A DNA stretch of 64,000 bases from Bacteroides muris (ex Afrizal et al. 2022) (GCF_004793475.1 NZ_SRYZ01000003.1:62001-126000); one strand, 5' to 3'; counted from the first letter of the stretch, positions 21,128 through 29,923 are shown. Notes: a model not told the origin generated them from the sequence alone. Numbers and translations: made by a program.

Positions 21128-23055
21128 CAATGCAGACGATAGACGCTGAATGAACGGGGCTGCAACTCCAGGTCGAGAGAATGCTCGCCGACCTGCACGG
21201 GGCGGATACGGGGAACGAGGGCTTCTTGTTCCAAAGTATTCACCGTACGCCAGTCGCAGTTCTGCAGATAAGTGCACGAACCGCCAATGAGCCGCCGCTT
21301 CTTCAATCCGTCGAAGTCGACCTGTACTTTTGCCTGCCGGCTGCCCGCATTGACCAGTTTCAGGATAATTTCTCCCGTAGGAGCGTCCAGCACCGCCGAA
21401 GCATAAAGGCTGTCCTGACCCGTCACGGGTTTTCCGTCCATCTGCAGGCTCAGCACATCTGTTCCGGCATTCATGCCGTACATCTGCTGCACGTAATAGT
21501 TGGGTGTCCGCATCATGCGGAGATTGTCAAACCAAATCAAATCGGGATTCCATTGCCAGGCATCCACATGGGCGAAGAGCGGAGCGTAGGTGGCAAGGCG
21601 CACCACATCGGCATTGCGTTCCAGTCCCGTCATGAAAGCAGCTTCGGACAGCGCTGCCAGAAAGTTATTCGCCTTCCCGGTGGAGTGGTCGTGCGACGCA
21701 TATTCACCGGCAAAGACTTTCGGTCCCTTACGGTCGTAACTGTCATAGCGGGCGGCATTGGCAAAGAACCAGTCGGGAGCCATATAATAATGCTCGTCCA
21801 CCAAGTCCACTCCGATACGTTTCATTTCGGGCCAGAGATAATCGAACTTGTCACCATCGGCACTCGGGCCGGAAGAACCTACAATCTGAATATCGGGATG
21901 TTTTGCGCGGATGGCTTTGGTGAACACTTCCAGACGTTCGGTATATACCTTGTCCCACTGTTCATTGCCAATGCCAATCATTTTCATGCCGAACGGTTCA
22001 GGGTGTCCCATATCGGCACGGACCTTTCCCCACTTGGAGGTCACAGGACCGTTGGCAAACTCGATGAGGTCAAGGGCATCCTGCACGTAGGGGTCGAGCT
22101 CGTCGAGAGGCACTACCTCGTTACTCTCGTACTGGCAGGACAGTCCGCAGCTCAGTACCGGCAGCGGTTCGGCTCCGAGGTCTTCACTCAGCAGGAAGTA
22201 TTCGTAGTAGCCCAGACCCAGGCTCTGGAAATAGTCGGGAAAGGCCTTGTGCTTGAAGGTGTAGTTCCAACGGTTCTCGTTCAGCGGACGGTTCTCTACC
22301 GGGCCTACGGAATTCTTCCATTGATAGCGGGTGGCAAGGCTGTTACCCTCGATGATGCAGCCGCCGGGGAAGCGGAAGACGCCGGGATTGAGGTCGTAGA
22401 GCGCTTGGGCGAGGTCGGCACGCAGACCGTTCTCGCGCTTCTTCCAGGTGTTGACGGGAAAGAGCGAGATATGATCCATGTCCACCGTACCCTCCGACAA
22501 CAATACCACACGCAGACGCGAATGGGCATCGGTAAAGGGCGATTGGAGGACAACCGTCTGTTTTTGCCAGCTGTTGCCGCTGATTTCGATTTCTTTTTTC
22601 AGAAGATTCTCGCCATTGGAGTTCACCAACTCGACGGACAACTTCATGGGACGGGCATCGGGAGTGCGGGTGTAGGCTGTGAAGCGGTATTCCTCGCCTT
22701 GCTTGAGACCGATGCCGCGAAAGCCTTCGTTGTCGAGTCCGGCACGCAGCAGACGGCCGTCGTTGACGATGCGCACGTAGTGGGGATTGCGGTCGAAGCA
22801 GGGCTCGGCGTCCTGCACCGTGACGTTGCCGAAAGGCATCCATCCGACAAAGGGTTGCGGGAACTCGAAAGAGCGGTTCTTCACCAGTTCGGCGTAGAGT
22901 CCGCCGTCGGCACCGAAGTTGATGTCTTCGAAGAAGATGCCGTACATTGTAGGCTGTATCTTAGCTGTCGGGCGAGATACATCTACGGTCATCACATGTT
23001 GTGCCTGCGCACCTATGGCGCAAGACAACAGAAAGGTTGTAATCAGTTGCTTCAT
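21127..23055 (-). CDS. Glycoside hydrolase family 51 alpha-L-arabinofuranosidase
   Basis: A 642-residue exported retaining arabinofuranosidase. The signal peptide is MKQLITTFLLSCAIGAQAQ. The family start (TMYGIFFEDINFGADGGLYAELVKNRSFE) is followed by a carbohydrate-binding-like insert and the barrel with acid/base Glu (MIGIGNEQWDKVY) and nucleophile Glu (LVDEHYYMAPDWF). The beta-domain ends SFSVYRLH. The ATG at 23055 was chosen because it opens a proper signal peptide and has a -7 box at 23094. The frame stays open upstream to 23382, but those residues are a GH127 remnant. It would trim arabinofuranose side chains of arabinogalactan or arabinan. Confidence 0.93.
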   Translation of the reverse strand: MKQLITTFLLSCAIGAQAQHVMTVDVSRPTAKIQPTMYGIFFEDINFGADGGLYAELVKNRSFEFPQPFVGWMPFGNVTVQDAEPCFDRNPHYVRIVNDGRLLRAGLDNEGFRGIGLKQGEEYRFTAYTRTPDARPMKLSVELVNSNGENLLKKEIEISGNSWQKQTVVLQSPFTDAHSRLRVVLLSEGTVDMDHISLFPVNTWKKRENGLRADLAQALYDLNPGVFRFPGGCIIEGNSLATRYQWKNSVGPVENRPLNENRWNYTFKHKAFPDYFQSLGLGYYEYFLLSEDLGAEPLPVLSCGLSCQYESNEVVPLDELDPYVQDALDLIEFANGPVTSKWGKVRADMGHPEPFGMKMIGIGNEQWDKVYTERLEVFTKAIRAKHPDIQIVGSSGPSADGDKFDYLWPEMKRIGVDLVDEHYYMAPDWFFANAARYDSYDRKGPKVFAGEYASHDHSTGKANNFLAALSEAAFMTGLERNADVVRLATYAPLFAHVDAWQWNPDLIWFDNLRMMRTPNYYVQQMYGMNAGTDVLSLQMDGKPVTGQDSLYASAVLDAPTGEIILKLVNAGSRQAKVQVDFDGLKKRRLIGGSCTYLQNCDWRTVNTLEQEALVPRIRPVQVGEHSLDLELQPRSFSVYRLH

Positions 23056-23093
23056 ATAAATGTCAAATATTATAGTAATATAGAAACAGTTTG

Positions 23094-23101
23094 CAAAAAT
23101 A
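23094..23101 (-). promoter_or_regulatory. -7 box of the GH51 gene
   Basis: TATTTTTG on the minus strand fits TAnnTTTG, 38 nt before the ATG at 23055. It lies just beyond the end of the GH127 remnant, which supports the shorter GH51 start. Confidence 0.5.
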
Positions 23102-23109
23102 ATAAAATC

Positions 23110-23382
23110 TTTAGACGCGGATACATCGGCCATGCCGGAATACATGTAACCGGTGCGTACGGCATGTCCTACTGCCTCTTCCTGTTCCAGCACGGGTTTG
23201 TGCGACTGCAAATAGCTGTCCTTGCATGCTGTAGTGCCGCGCACGTCGAGGAAGAACTTGGCCTGGTCGAGATATTTCTTATCTCCCGTCGCGGCATAAA
23301 GACGCACCAATGCTCCGGCCCCGACCCGTTGTGCGGATGTTTCGGGTTCATCGTGCGAGCCGTATAGAGGTATCCGTATCAT
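23110..23382 (-). pseudogene. Internal fragment of a GH127 beta-L-arabinofuranosidase
   Basis: About 90 codons match the barrel of GH127: ALVRLYAATGDKKYLDQAKF, then FLDVRG, YLQSHKPVLEQEEAVGHAV and GYMYSGMADVSA. Both ends of the enzyme are missing. By chance the fragment has an ATG at 23382 and stays in frame with GH51, producing an open frame of 751 codons that automatic annotation might call a single gene. It is a relic of an enzyme that normally accompanies arabinose-releasing enzymes in arabinan and arabinogalactan loci. Confidence 0.8.
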
Positions 23383-23417
23383 TTACATTTAGTTCGACCG
23401 TCACAATCAGCCGTATT

Positions 23418-23489
23418 CTGAATGCCATTCAGTCGTATAGTGAATAGGGTTCAGTCGTATAGTGAATGCCATTCAGTATACGACTGAAT
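23418..23489. repeat. Cluster of direct and inverted repeats, intergenic
   Basis: TTCAGTCGTATAGTGAAT occurs at 23428-23445 and 23450-23467; its near-inverse ATTCAGTATACGACTGAAT is at 23471-23489. The second and third copies form a 19-bp stem with one mismatch (23450-23488), and a shorter dyad CTGAATGCCATTCAG precedes them. It lies between the GH97 and GH127 remnants, close to where genes were lost. Confidence 0.75.
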
Positions 23490-23585
23490 TAGGCCAATTA
23501 CATCTCCTCTGATAATCAGATATTTACAAAAGGAGCAATCCGTTATGATATATCTTTACAAAACAAGGGGTGCTCCATGCCTTCT

Positions 23586-24659
23586 TTATTTCACGATTAC
23601 CGCCCCTCCCTGCGGCCGGACCGTGAGTTGCAGAGAGCCATCAGTCTTTATCTTGTGTAGCTTCAATTGAGGCTGCATCTTCCTGTCATCACTATACAGA
23701 GACACCTCTTGTCCTGCCAGCATAGGAAGGTCAAGCTCCAGTTTCAGAGGTTCCGCCGTTGCATTGACAGCGGTTATGTACCACGTGTTGCCATGACGAC
23801 GGGCAAGAACAATATATCTCCCCGGATAGCCGTCAATGAAACGGGTCTCGTCCCAAGTAGTGGGCACTTGTTTCATAAAGTCGAGGCAGATTTGCGGAAC
23901 ATCCGTCAGGTTATTGGGCGCCAAAGCAAAGTTCTGAATGGGATTTTGGAAAAGTACTGCCGTTGCCAACAGGAAGATGTCTGTAGTTCGACGAATAGTT
24001 CCGCCATCGTTGGCACGGTTCAGGCGCTTGTTCAGGAACACACCGCCAAACTCCATGCATCCCACAGCATTGCGGATGAAAGGATGCAGCGTGGCATTGA
24101 ACGCCTCGTTATCACAGAAGTGCTGGTCGAGAACCAGATTCTCGGAAGCCAGCACCGCCTCGCTGCCTACGTAATTGGGATACATCCGTTCCCAGCCACG
24201 GGGCAAGGTGCAGCCGTGGAAGATAACCATCAGACCGTGGTCGTCGGCATCGCTCAGAATCTCTTCGTACAGACGCAGGGTCTCCTGCTTGTCACCACCG
24301 AAAAAGTCTACCTTGATACCCTTCACGCCCCGGCTTTGCAACCAGCGCATCTCTTGCTTGCGGGCAATGGAGTTATCCATCCGGTTGACGGGACTCTGCT
24401 CTATATCGTTCCAGTAACCACTGGAGCTATACCACAAGAATACCTCCACACCCTTGCTGCGGGCATACTTGATAAACTGTTCCATGCGGTCGCGACCGAT
24501 GTTGTTGTCCCACCAATTGTCAATCAATACATATTCGTATCCCATGGCGGCCGCCAAGTCAACATAGCGCACCTGGTCGTCGTAGTTGATGCTGCCGTCC
24601 TGCCAGAGAATCCAGCTCCAAGTGCCACGGCCCGGCTTGTAATCATGGGTGGTGGTATA
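23586..24659 (-). pseudogene. C-terminal part of a GH97 enzyme
   Basis: From about KPGRGTWSWI onward this is the barrel and C-terminal domain of GH97 (VRYVDLAAAMGYEYVLIDNW, GVKGIKVDFFGGDKQ, GCTLPRGWERMYPNYVGSEA, then AGQEVSLYSDDRK near the end). GH97 enzymes are exported alpha-glucosidases, alpha-galactosidases or related exo-enzymes. The KVDFF Asp recalls the retaining (galactosidase-like) branch. The N-terminal half and signal are missing; the upstream sequence is a GH43 gene in another frame, joined near 24660. About 350 codons remain, and none of the original translation start. Confidence 0.85.
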
Positions 24660-25628
24660 GCGTCGTTCAGCTCGGCACCTGCCATGTAGCCGTTGCCCCA
24701 GTAAAGATAGGATTTGCCCGAAACAGGGTCGGTAAACACATCCACATCAATCTGTTGCCCGCCACCGACGGGTGAGGCAGTAACGACAGGGCGTCCCAAA
24801 TCAATGAAAGGGCCGGCAGGAGAATCGCTCGTAGCCACTCCTATCTGCTTGCCGCCGCCATTCTTGGGGTTTCCACTGTAATAGAAGAAGTATTTATACT
24901 TGCCGTCCACTTTTTTCTCTTCAATGCAAGGCGCCCAAGCATTGCCATCCGCCCAGGGTACTTGCTCCGACTTCAGGTCCAGCATGACACCTTCATCCTG
25001 CCAGGTCTTCAAATCCGTAGAGGAGAATACGGTGAAGTACCAGCCTCCCCAACCCGGCTGTCCGTCCGTAGTAGAATAGATGTAATACTTTTGGGTCTGA
25101 TGGGAATAAAGGATTCCCGGGTCGGCATGGAAACCCGGCAATACGGGATTGTTGGGCAATGCGCCCAGTTCTGTCGGCTTGCCCCATTCATCGGTAATGC
25201 GCAACAGCTCATGGCGGGTAATGGGGACAATAGTTCCATGACGGGGATGAAAGTTCATCTTCACCTCGCTGTCTATCACCTTAAAACTCTTCAAGTCAGT
25301 GGTTTCCGTAAACTGATAGCTTCCTTTCATATAGACGTCGTACATCAGGATATACTTATCCTGCCCTATCAGCTTGAAAGTACCCGCACCCTCTACGGCT
25401 TCCTTGGTCTGTTGCTTGTAATCGGGCTCTTCCGTCCATTCTCCGGAAGTCAGGGAACGGGTGGTGGCCACCTTTATACCATTTCCATGTCCTTCCGTCT
25501 TATAGAAAAGGTGGAAAACACCATCCTTATAGACAATGTCTCCATCGATGCACGATTTCCCATTCTCCGGCAGAAACAGTGGCTTGGGCTCTCCCTCCAA
25601 ATCTGTAAACTCTGCATTGGCATAACCC
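24660..25628 (-). pseudogene. Internal part of a GH43 enzyme, both ends lost
   Basis: About 320 codons of a GH43 beta-propeller: NGKSCIDGDIVYKDGVFHLF, YILMYDVYMKGSYQFTETTD, then a second set NPVLPGFHADPGILYS (catalytic Asp region), ADGNAWAPCIEE and QIDVDVFTDPVSGKSYLYWG. It ends at MAGAELND, before the region carrying the later catalytic residues. The upstream end is fused out of frame to a GH105 remnant near 25629 and the downstream end out of frame to GH97 near 24660. It was probably an arabinofuranosidase or galactanase-type exo-enzyme. Confidence 0.8.
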
Positions 25629-25980
25629 AGAAGTCTTTCTTACCATTCACACTTTTGTGTTTTGGATAAACATATTTGCCGTCGCGATAGTATAGGCCTT
25701 CCTCCGCACCGTACATGATGCTGTTGGCATAAGCCCAGTATTCATGCAGTTTCTCCAGATATAACGGATTGCCAGTCAGGAAGAACACCTCCATGTTTCC
25801 CGTATGATAGGCGGCATTGTCCCAAAAAGAGCGCCCATGTTGCGGATGGGTCTCCTGCCAATAGTTGTTCACCCGATTGATAACCTCAATCACTTCTTCC
25901 GGTTTCGGCTGCTGAGCGGTGCATGAAGACAGTCCCCAGCAGAAGGCCGAACCCAATAAAAACAAGAATGTCGTTTTCAT
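25629..25980 (-). pseudogene. N-terminal part of a GH105 unsaturated uronyl hydrolase lipoprotein
   Basis: The fragment starts with a lipoprotein signal (FLFLLGSAFCWGLSSC) and the GH105 N-terminus: VNNYWQETHPQHGRSFWDNA, AYHTGNMEVFFLTGNPLYLE, YYRDGKYVYPKHKSVNGKKD. It breaks after DFW, about 117 codons in, where the sequence passes into a GH43 gene in another frame. GH105 enzymes release unsaturated uronic acid from lyase products of pectin, arabinogalactan or similar. The catalytic Asp region is lost. Confidence 0.82.
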
Positions 25981-25997
25981 ATACCAATACTGCTCTT

Positions 25998-26154
25998 TTA
26001 TCTTATCACTTCCAATACATAGACCGGTTGCGGCGCAAACTTTACAACCAGCTCTCCGCCATCCACTACGATGCGCGGACGGGCCATCGGAATCATCTTC
26101 GCGCCTCCACCTTTCAGGGAAAACGGAGTGGTACGCTCGAGAAATGAATCAGTC
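25998..26154 (-). pseudogene. Orphan C-terminal coding remnant after the DUF2264 gene
   Basis: Directly behind the DUF2264 stop, a different frame reads TTPFSLKGGGAKMIPMARPR, VVDGGELVVKFAPQPVYVLE and VIR, then stop. The alternating hydrophobic pattern looks like the final beta-strands of a secreted hydrolase. I cannot name the family. It is 52 codons long and has no start of its own. It probably marks another deletion joint. Confidence 0.45.
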
Positions 26155-27408
26155 TTACTCATAATAAGCATGGTCTTTGGGAAACTCTTCACCACCCCAC
26201 GCCTTTTTTGAAGTCCATGCCTGCGGAGCATCTGTCCAGAACGGATGATTGGCGGGCAAGCCCAGAGGCAAGAATGCCAGAGAGGCCATGTAGAGACTGC
26301 CGTTATTGGTATACCAGTCGGAGATATGAGGCTGGGAACCGTTGAATCCCAACGTCAGAAAACCTTTCCCGTTAAAGTTCCGGTTGTCACCGAACATACG
26401 GTTGATAACAGCCGTCATGGCAGCACGTACCTGTCCGTTCGACAATTCCTTGGGCAACCATCCACGCCATGCCAACAAAGCCAATGGTTGGAGGGTACCG
26501 GTGCGGTAGGTAATGGAACGCCCGAATACGGGGAAGGCCCCCTCGGGAGAGATGAAACGTTCCAGAATCATGCCGAAACGCTGCATGCGCTTCTGGGCAC
26601 GCTGGAAATTGCAATCCGGCGCATTCCATATCTTATTTTTTCCACTGTTCGTAAAGACTTCCAGACACTCCACATACATGGGATGGAGCACGAAGCTGTT
26701 GTAATAGTCAAAGGCAAATCCCGGTCCGTCGCTATAAAAGCCGTCACCTACATACCACTCTTCCACCTTGCGCAGAGCAGAGACAATACGGTAAGCATCG
26801 CTCTTGGCGCCAGCCTTGCGCAGGAAACATTCTACCGTAGACGAGAACAGCAGCCAGTTGGTATAAGGAGGGTCTACACGGCGCAACCGGGTGAATTCTT
26901 CAATATAACGCCGTTTAGTCAAACTATCCAGAGGCACCCACAAAGCATCGTATCCCCGCAGAAAGCTTTCAGCAACATAAGCGGCATCTACCAGCGGCTG
27001 CCCTTCTTTCCGCCAAAGCAGGTAATCCCGGCTTTCCGGATCTACTGCCTGAGCATAACTTTTCAATGCCCACTCGCGAAGCTGCTTGCGCTGCTTGCCT
27101 TCGGCAGTGTCATCATCCGGCAAAGAGAGCCAAGGCGCCACCCCTGCCATCAGACGGCCGAAACATTCCATATAGGTCACCCGTTTGTCGCGTCCATCCC
27201 AAGTGGGGCTAAGCTCCACCTGCATATTTTCCTGGAGCTTCCCCTCACTCATATTACTCAGCACCGGAGCGGCCATTCGATACAACACCCCGGCCCAAAG
27301 TTCGCGGTCTGTCACTTCCTTCTCTTTTTTCTTCTTGGCAGCCATTTCCTGAGCGGGCAGCAATAAAACTGCCATCAACAGCAGCCATAAGCAGTTACTT
27401 TTTCTCAT
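26155..27408 (-). CDS. DUF2264 exported protein (GH154-like, probable uronidase)
   Basis: A 417-residue exported alpha/alpha-barrel protein with a signal (LWLLLMAVLLLPAQEMA). Family features: VTYMECFGRLMAGVAPWLSL, NWLLFSSTVECFLRKAGAKS, WYVGDGFYSDGPGFAFDYYN, PVFGRSITYRTGTLQPLALL and PHISDWYTNNGSLYMASLAF. As I recall, DUF2264 proteins were placed in GH154, with a B. thetaiotaomicron member acting as a beta-glucuronidase on arabinogalactan; this is from memory. It is the only intact enzyme upstream of the GH105/GH43/GH97 remnants. Its promoter region carries a 23-bp tandem duplication. Confidence 0.8.
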   Translation of the reverse strand: MRKSNCLWLLLMAVLLLPAQEMAAKKKKEKEVTDRELWAGVLYRMAAPVLSNMSEGKLQENMQVELSPTWDGRDKRVTYMECFGRLMAGVAPWLSLPDDDTAEGKQRKQLREWALKSYAQAVDPESRDYLLWRKEGQPLVDAAYVAESFLRGYDALWVPLDSLTKRRYIEEFTRLRRVDPPYTNWLLFSSTVECFLRKAGAKSDAYRIVSALRKVEEWYVGDGFYSDGPGFAFDYYNSFVLHPMYVECLEVFTNSGKNKIWNAPDCNFQRAQKRMQRFGMILERFISPEGAFPVFGRSITYRTGTLQPLALLAWRGWLPKELSNGQVRAAMTAVINRMFGDNRNFNGKGFLTLGFNGSQPHISDWYTNNGSLYMASLAFLPLGLPANHPFWTDAPQAWTSKKAWGGEEFPKDHAYYE

Positions 27409-27434
27409 GATATTATTTAAGTTTGTTTTTCAAC

Positions 27435-27480
27435 ATTGCAAAATCATCCCATTCCCGATTGCAAAATTACCCCATTCCCG
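27435..27480 (-). promoter_or_regulatory. Tandem 23-bp duplication containing the -7 box of the DUF2264 gene
   Basis: 27435-27457 and 27458-27480 are adjacent copies that agree at 21 of 23 positions; both contain ATTGCAAAAT and CCCATTCCCG. On the minus strand the distal copy holds TAATTTTG (27462-27469), an exact TAnnTTTG, and the proximal copy TGATTTTG. This may be a duplicated promoter core or a direct-repeat operator. Confidence 0.6.
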
Positions 27481-27909
27481 GTAATTTCGGGGGCACTATT
27501 GTTTCAAAAAGGGGTAAATATCGGTCATTAGTACCCCAAAAAGCTCAGAAATCACAAGAAAAAGCCTAAGATTAAACCGTGCTACGACGGAAGTGAATAA
27601 AGTATTTGCCGCTATATTTGTTTCTTCCTGAGCCGCGCCAGTACAAAAGCAATGCAATAAGCTATAATCTGTTCAAACCAAAAGTCAAGCCCTTCAAACA
27701 TATTGCTCATTATTTTAATAGACACCTATTTCTTTTTCAGACAACAAAGAAAAGGAGTTTATTCGGAATAATGAATTTCCATACGACTCAAAAGATGTTC
27801 CATTTTTCCGGATTACAAACTGAGCCAGAAATATCCGCCAAGACTCTAATTATTCCTAATATTGCATTAAATGTCACGGAAATAAGAGTATTATTCTGGC
27901 CAAAAAGAC
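27481..27909. other. Intergenic region between divergent DUF2264 and hemW genes
   Basis: AT-rich, no convincing gene. An open frame at 27606-28025 has no domain and runs over the hemW start, so it was left out. The only structure noticed is GGGGTAAATATCGG facing GTACCCC near 27512-27536. Confidence 0.6.
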
Positions 27910-27917
27910 TACTTTTG
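27910..27917 (+). promoter_or_regulatory. -7 box of hemW (and probably the sigma-factor gene)
   Basis: TACTTTTG fits TAnnTTTG exactly, 23 nt before the hemW ATG. The ECF sigma gene follows hemW after 20 nt and may be co-transcribed. Confidence 0.55.
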
Positions 27918-27940
27918 CAACAAATATCCACAAGCATACC

Positions 27941-29071
27941 ATGGCAGGCATCTACATTCATATACCTTTTTGCAAGACACGCTGCATCTATTGCGATTTC
28001 TATTCCACCACCCGCAGCGAATTAAAGCAGCAGTACATCCGTGCCTTGTGCACTGAACTGAAAACCCGCAAGGGTTATCTGAAGGGAGAACCGATAGAGA
28101 CCATCTACTTTGGCGGCGGCACTCCCTCTCAGCTCGCTCACGAAGATTTCGAGCGGATATTCCGGACTATCAAAGAGGTGTATGGAACAGAACATGCCGA
28201 AGAAATTACCCTCGAGGCCAATCCCGACGACCTGACGGAAGAATATGTGTCCATGCTGCGCACCCTCCCCTTCAACCGCATAAGCATGGGGATACAGACA
28301 TTCGACGACCCCACCCTGAAACTGCTGAACCGCCGGCACAATGCCGCGCAAGCCATCGCAGCCGTACACAGCCTCCGCCAGGCAGGTTTCCGGAACATCA
28401 GCGTCGACCTTATCTATGGACTGCCGGATGAAACAGACCAACGCTGGGAACGCGACCTGCAACAAGCCGTCGGCCTTGATGTGGAGCATATCTCCGCCTA
28501 TCACTTGACTTACGAAAAAGGTACCCGCATCTACGAGATGCTACAAAGCCACCGTATCAACGAAGTGGACGAAGAGAGCAGCGTGCGCTTCTTCTCGACG
28601 CTCATAGACACCCTAGGAGCCGCAGGATACGAGCATTATGAAATATCCAACTTCTGCAAGCCAGGCATGTACTCACGCCACAACACGGCTTACTGGAAAG
28701 GCATTCCGTATTTGGGCTGCGGCCCTTCAGCCCACTCCTTCAATGCGGAGACAAGGGAATGGAACACAGCTTCTCTGGAAGGATACATAAAGTCCATTGA
28801 AGAGGGACAGCATTCCTCCGAAACAGAAATTCTGGATAAAGTGACCCGTTACAATGAATACATCATGACTTCCCTGCGTACCATGTGGGGAGTCTCTCTG
28901 GCATATACGGAAGAAGCCTTCGGCACAGAATTGTGCCAATATTGCATGAAGATGGCAGCCCCCTACCTTCAAAGCCACAAACTGAAGATGCAGACAGACC
29001 GCCTGTGCCTGACCCGGGAAGGTATCTTTGTTTCGGACGGCATAATAAGCGACCTGATGTTCATTGAATAA
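27941..29071 (+). CDS. hemW: Radical SAM family heme chaperone HemW
   Basis: A 376-residue cytoplasmic radical SAM protein related to oxygen-independent coproporphyrinogen oxidase; HemW proteins carry heme to target enzymes. The cluster-binding CxxxCxxC is C11, C15, C18 (IPFCKTRCIYCDFY). Also seen are IYFGGGTPSQL, ITLEANPDDLT, RISMGIQTFDD, SVDLIYGLPDET and the C-terminal HemW domain (NEYIMTSLRTMWGVSL, FVSDGIISDLMFIE). The length fits HemW rather than the longer HemN. The gene is intact. Confidence 0.95.
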   Translation: MAGIYIHIPFCKTRCIYCDFYSTTRSELKQQYIRALCTELKTRKGYLKGEPIETIYFGGGTPSQLAHEDFERIFRTIKEVYGTEHAEEITLEANPDDLTEEYVSMLRTLPFNRISMGIQTFDDPTLKLLNRRHNAAQAIAAVHSLRQAGFRNISVDLIYGLPDETDQRWERDLQQAVGLDVEHISAYHLTYEKGTRIYEMLQSHRINEVDEESSVRFFSTLIDTLGAAGYEHYEISNFCKPGMYSRHNTAYWKGIPYLGCGPSAHSFNAETREWNTASLEGYIKSIEEGQHSSETEILDKVTRYNEYIMTSLRTMWGVSLAYTEEAFGTELCQYCMKMAAPYLQSHKLKMQTDRLCLTREGIFVSDGIISDLMFIE

Positions 29072-29091
29072 CAACAAAACCGGAAGACTGC

Positions 29092-29637
29092 ATGACCGAA
29101 CAAGAAGTCAGACGCTACTTGCGCCAAATGAAGGAGGAAGACTCGGAACGTGCTTTTCACAGTTTCTATAATCTGTGCTACGACCGTTTATTCCGTATTG
29201 CCTGCTATTTCGTGAAGCACGAAGAGTGGGCGCAAGAAATCGTGCTCGACGTCTTCATGAAGCTTTGGAAACAACGCACCCGGCTGCCGGAAGTAAACAA
29301 CATAGAGGATTACTGCTTTATCCTCACCAAAAACGCCTCCCTCAACTACCTGGAGAAAGAGAACCGGCACCCTGCACTCTCGTCCGAACAGCTTCCCGAA
29401 CCTTCCGGCCAAGCCGATTCCCCCGAAGACACTCTTATCAGCGAAGAACTGTTTGCCCGATATGTCAAGGCGCTCGACCGCCTGCCGGAGCGTTGCCGTG
29501 AAGTATTCATCCGCCTGCGCGAAGAGAAACAAAGCTATGCACAAGTGGCGGAGGAACTGAACATCAGCACAAAGACAGTAGACGCGCAACTGCAAAAAGC
29601 ACTCACAAGACTCAAGGAAGCATTGCTGACGGAGTGA
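29092..29637 (+). CDS. RNA polymerase sigma factor, ECF subfamily
   Basis: A 181-residue ECF sigma factor of the Bacteroidota SusC/anti-sigma-linked type. Region 2 (FHSFYNLCYDRLFRIACYFV, WAQEIVLDVFMKLWKQR) binds the -10 region and core; region 4 is the HTH (YAQVAEELNISTKTVDAQLQ) for the -35. It begins 20 nt after hemW. The following genes are a DUF4974 anti-sigma protein, a TonB-dependent receptor with STN domain and a DUF4249 lipoprotein, the layout of FecI-like surface signalling: the receptor signals through STN to the anti-sigma protein, which frees this sigma factor. Confidence 0.93.
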   Translation: MTEQEVRRYLRQMKEEDSERAFHSFYNLCYDRLFRIACYFVKHEEWAQEIVLDVFMKLWKQRTRLPEVNNIEDYCFILTKNASLNYLEKENRHPALSSEQLPEPSGQADSPEDTLISEELFARYVKALDRLPERCREVFIRLREEKQSYAQVAEELNISTKTVDAQLQKALTRLKEALLTE

Positions 29638-29678
29638 ACTCTGCTTCATCTTCCTTGCAAGAAGCCGCGTATGCATGT

Positions 29679-29746
29679 ATGAGATGTACATCTCGAGCTG
29701 CATGAGATACACATCTCGCACAACATGAGATGCACATCTCATGCAG
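29679..29746. repeat. Three phased palindromes, 23-bp period
   Basis: Units start at 29679, 29702 and 29725, each opening ATGAGAT. The cores are GAGATGTACATCTC, GAGATACACATCTC and GAGATGCACATCTC; the first and third are dyads with 6-bp arms, the second has 5-bp arms. They lie between the sigma gene and its anti-sigma gene. They could bind a dimeric regulator on one DNA face or form hairpins in the mRNA. There are too few units and no spacers of CRISPR type. Confidence 0.8.
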
Positions 29747-29923
29747 ACTTTCCCTATTGATTGAAACAGAGAAACAAGGAAGTCACACGTAAGCAGGACG
29801 GACTTTCACGGACAAAGAGCTTCAGATTAACATTATTTCAGGATATAGGCATAGGGAATTCCTGAAAAGCAGCTGTCTTTACATGCAGAAAAGGAGTCAT
29901 AGGCTCTTAATAAATTACCGAAA

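Noticed and set aside
21181..23367. A 728-codon open frame opposite GH51 and the GH127 remnant
   Set aside because: Antisense shadow of well-supported glycosidase coding; no recognisable motif, signal or start site.
23055..23382. N-terminal extension of the GH51 enzyme
   Set aside because: These residues are GH127-like, precede an internal signal peptide and include the likely GH51 promoter.
27606..28025. A gene upstream of hemW
   Set aside because: Low-complexity AT-rich start, overlaps hemW in another frame, no domain or promoter.
29679..29746. CRISPR array
   Set aside because: Only three units, no unique spacers, palindromic through the whole unit and no cas genes nearby.
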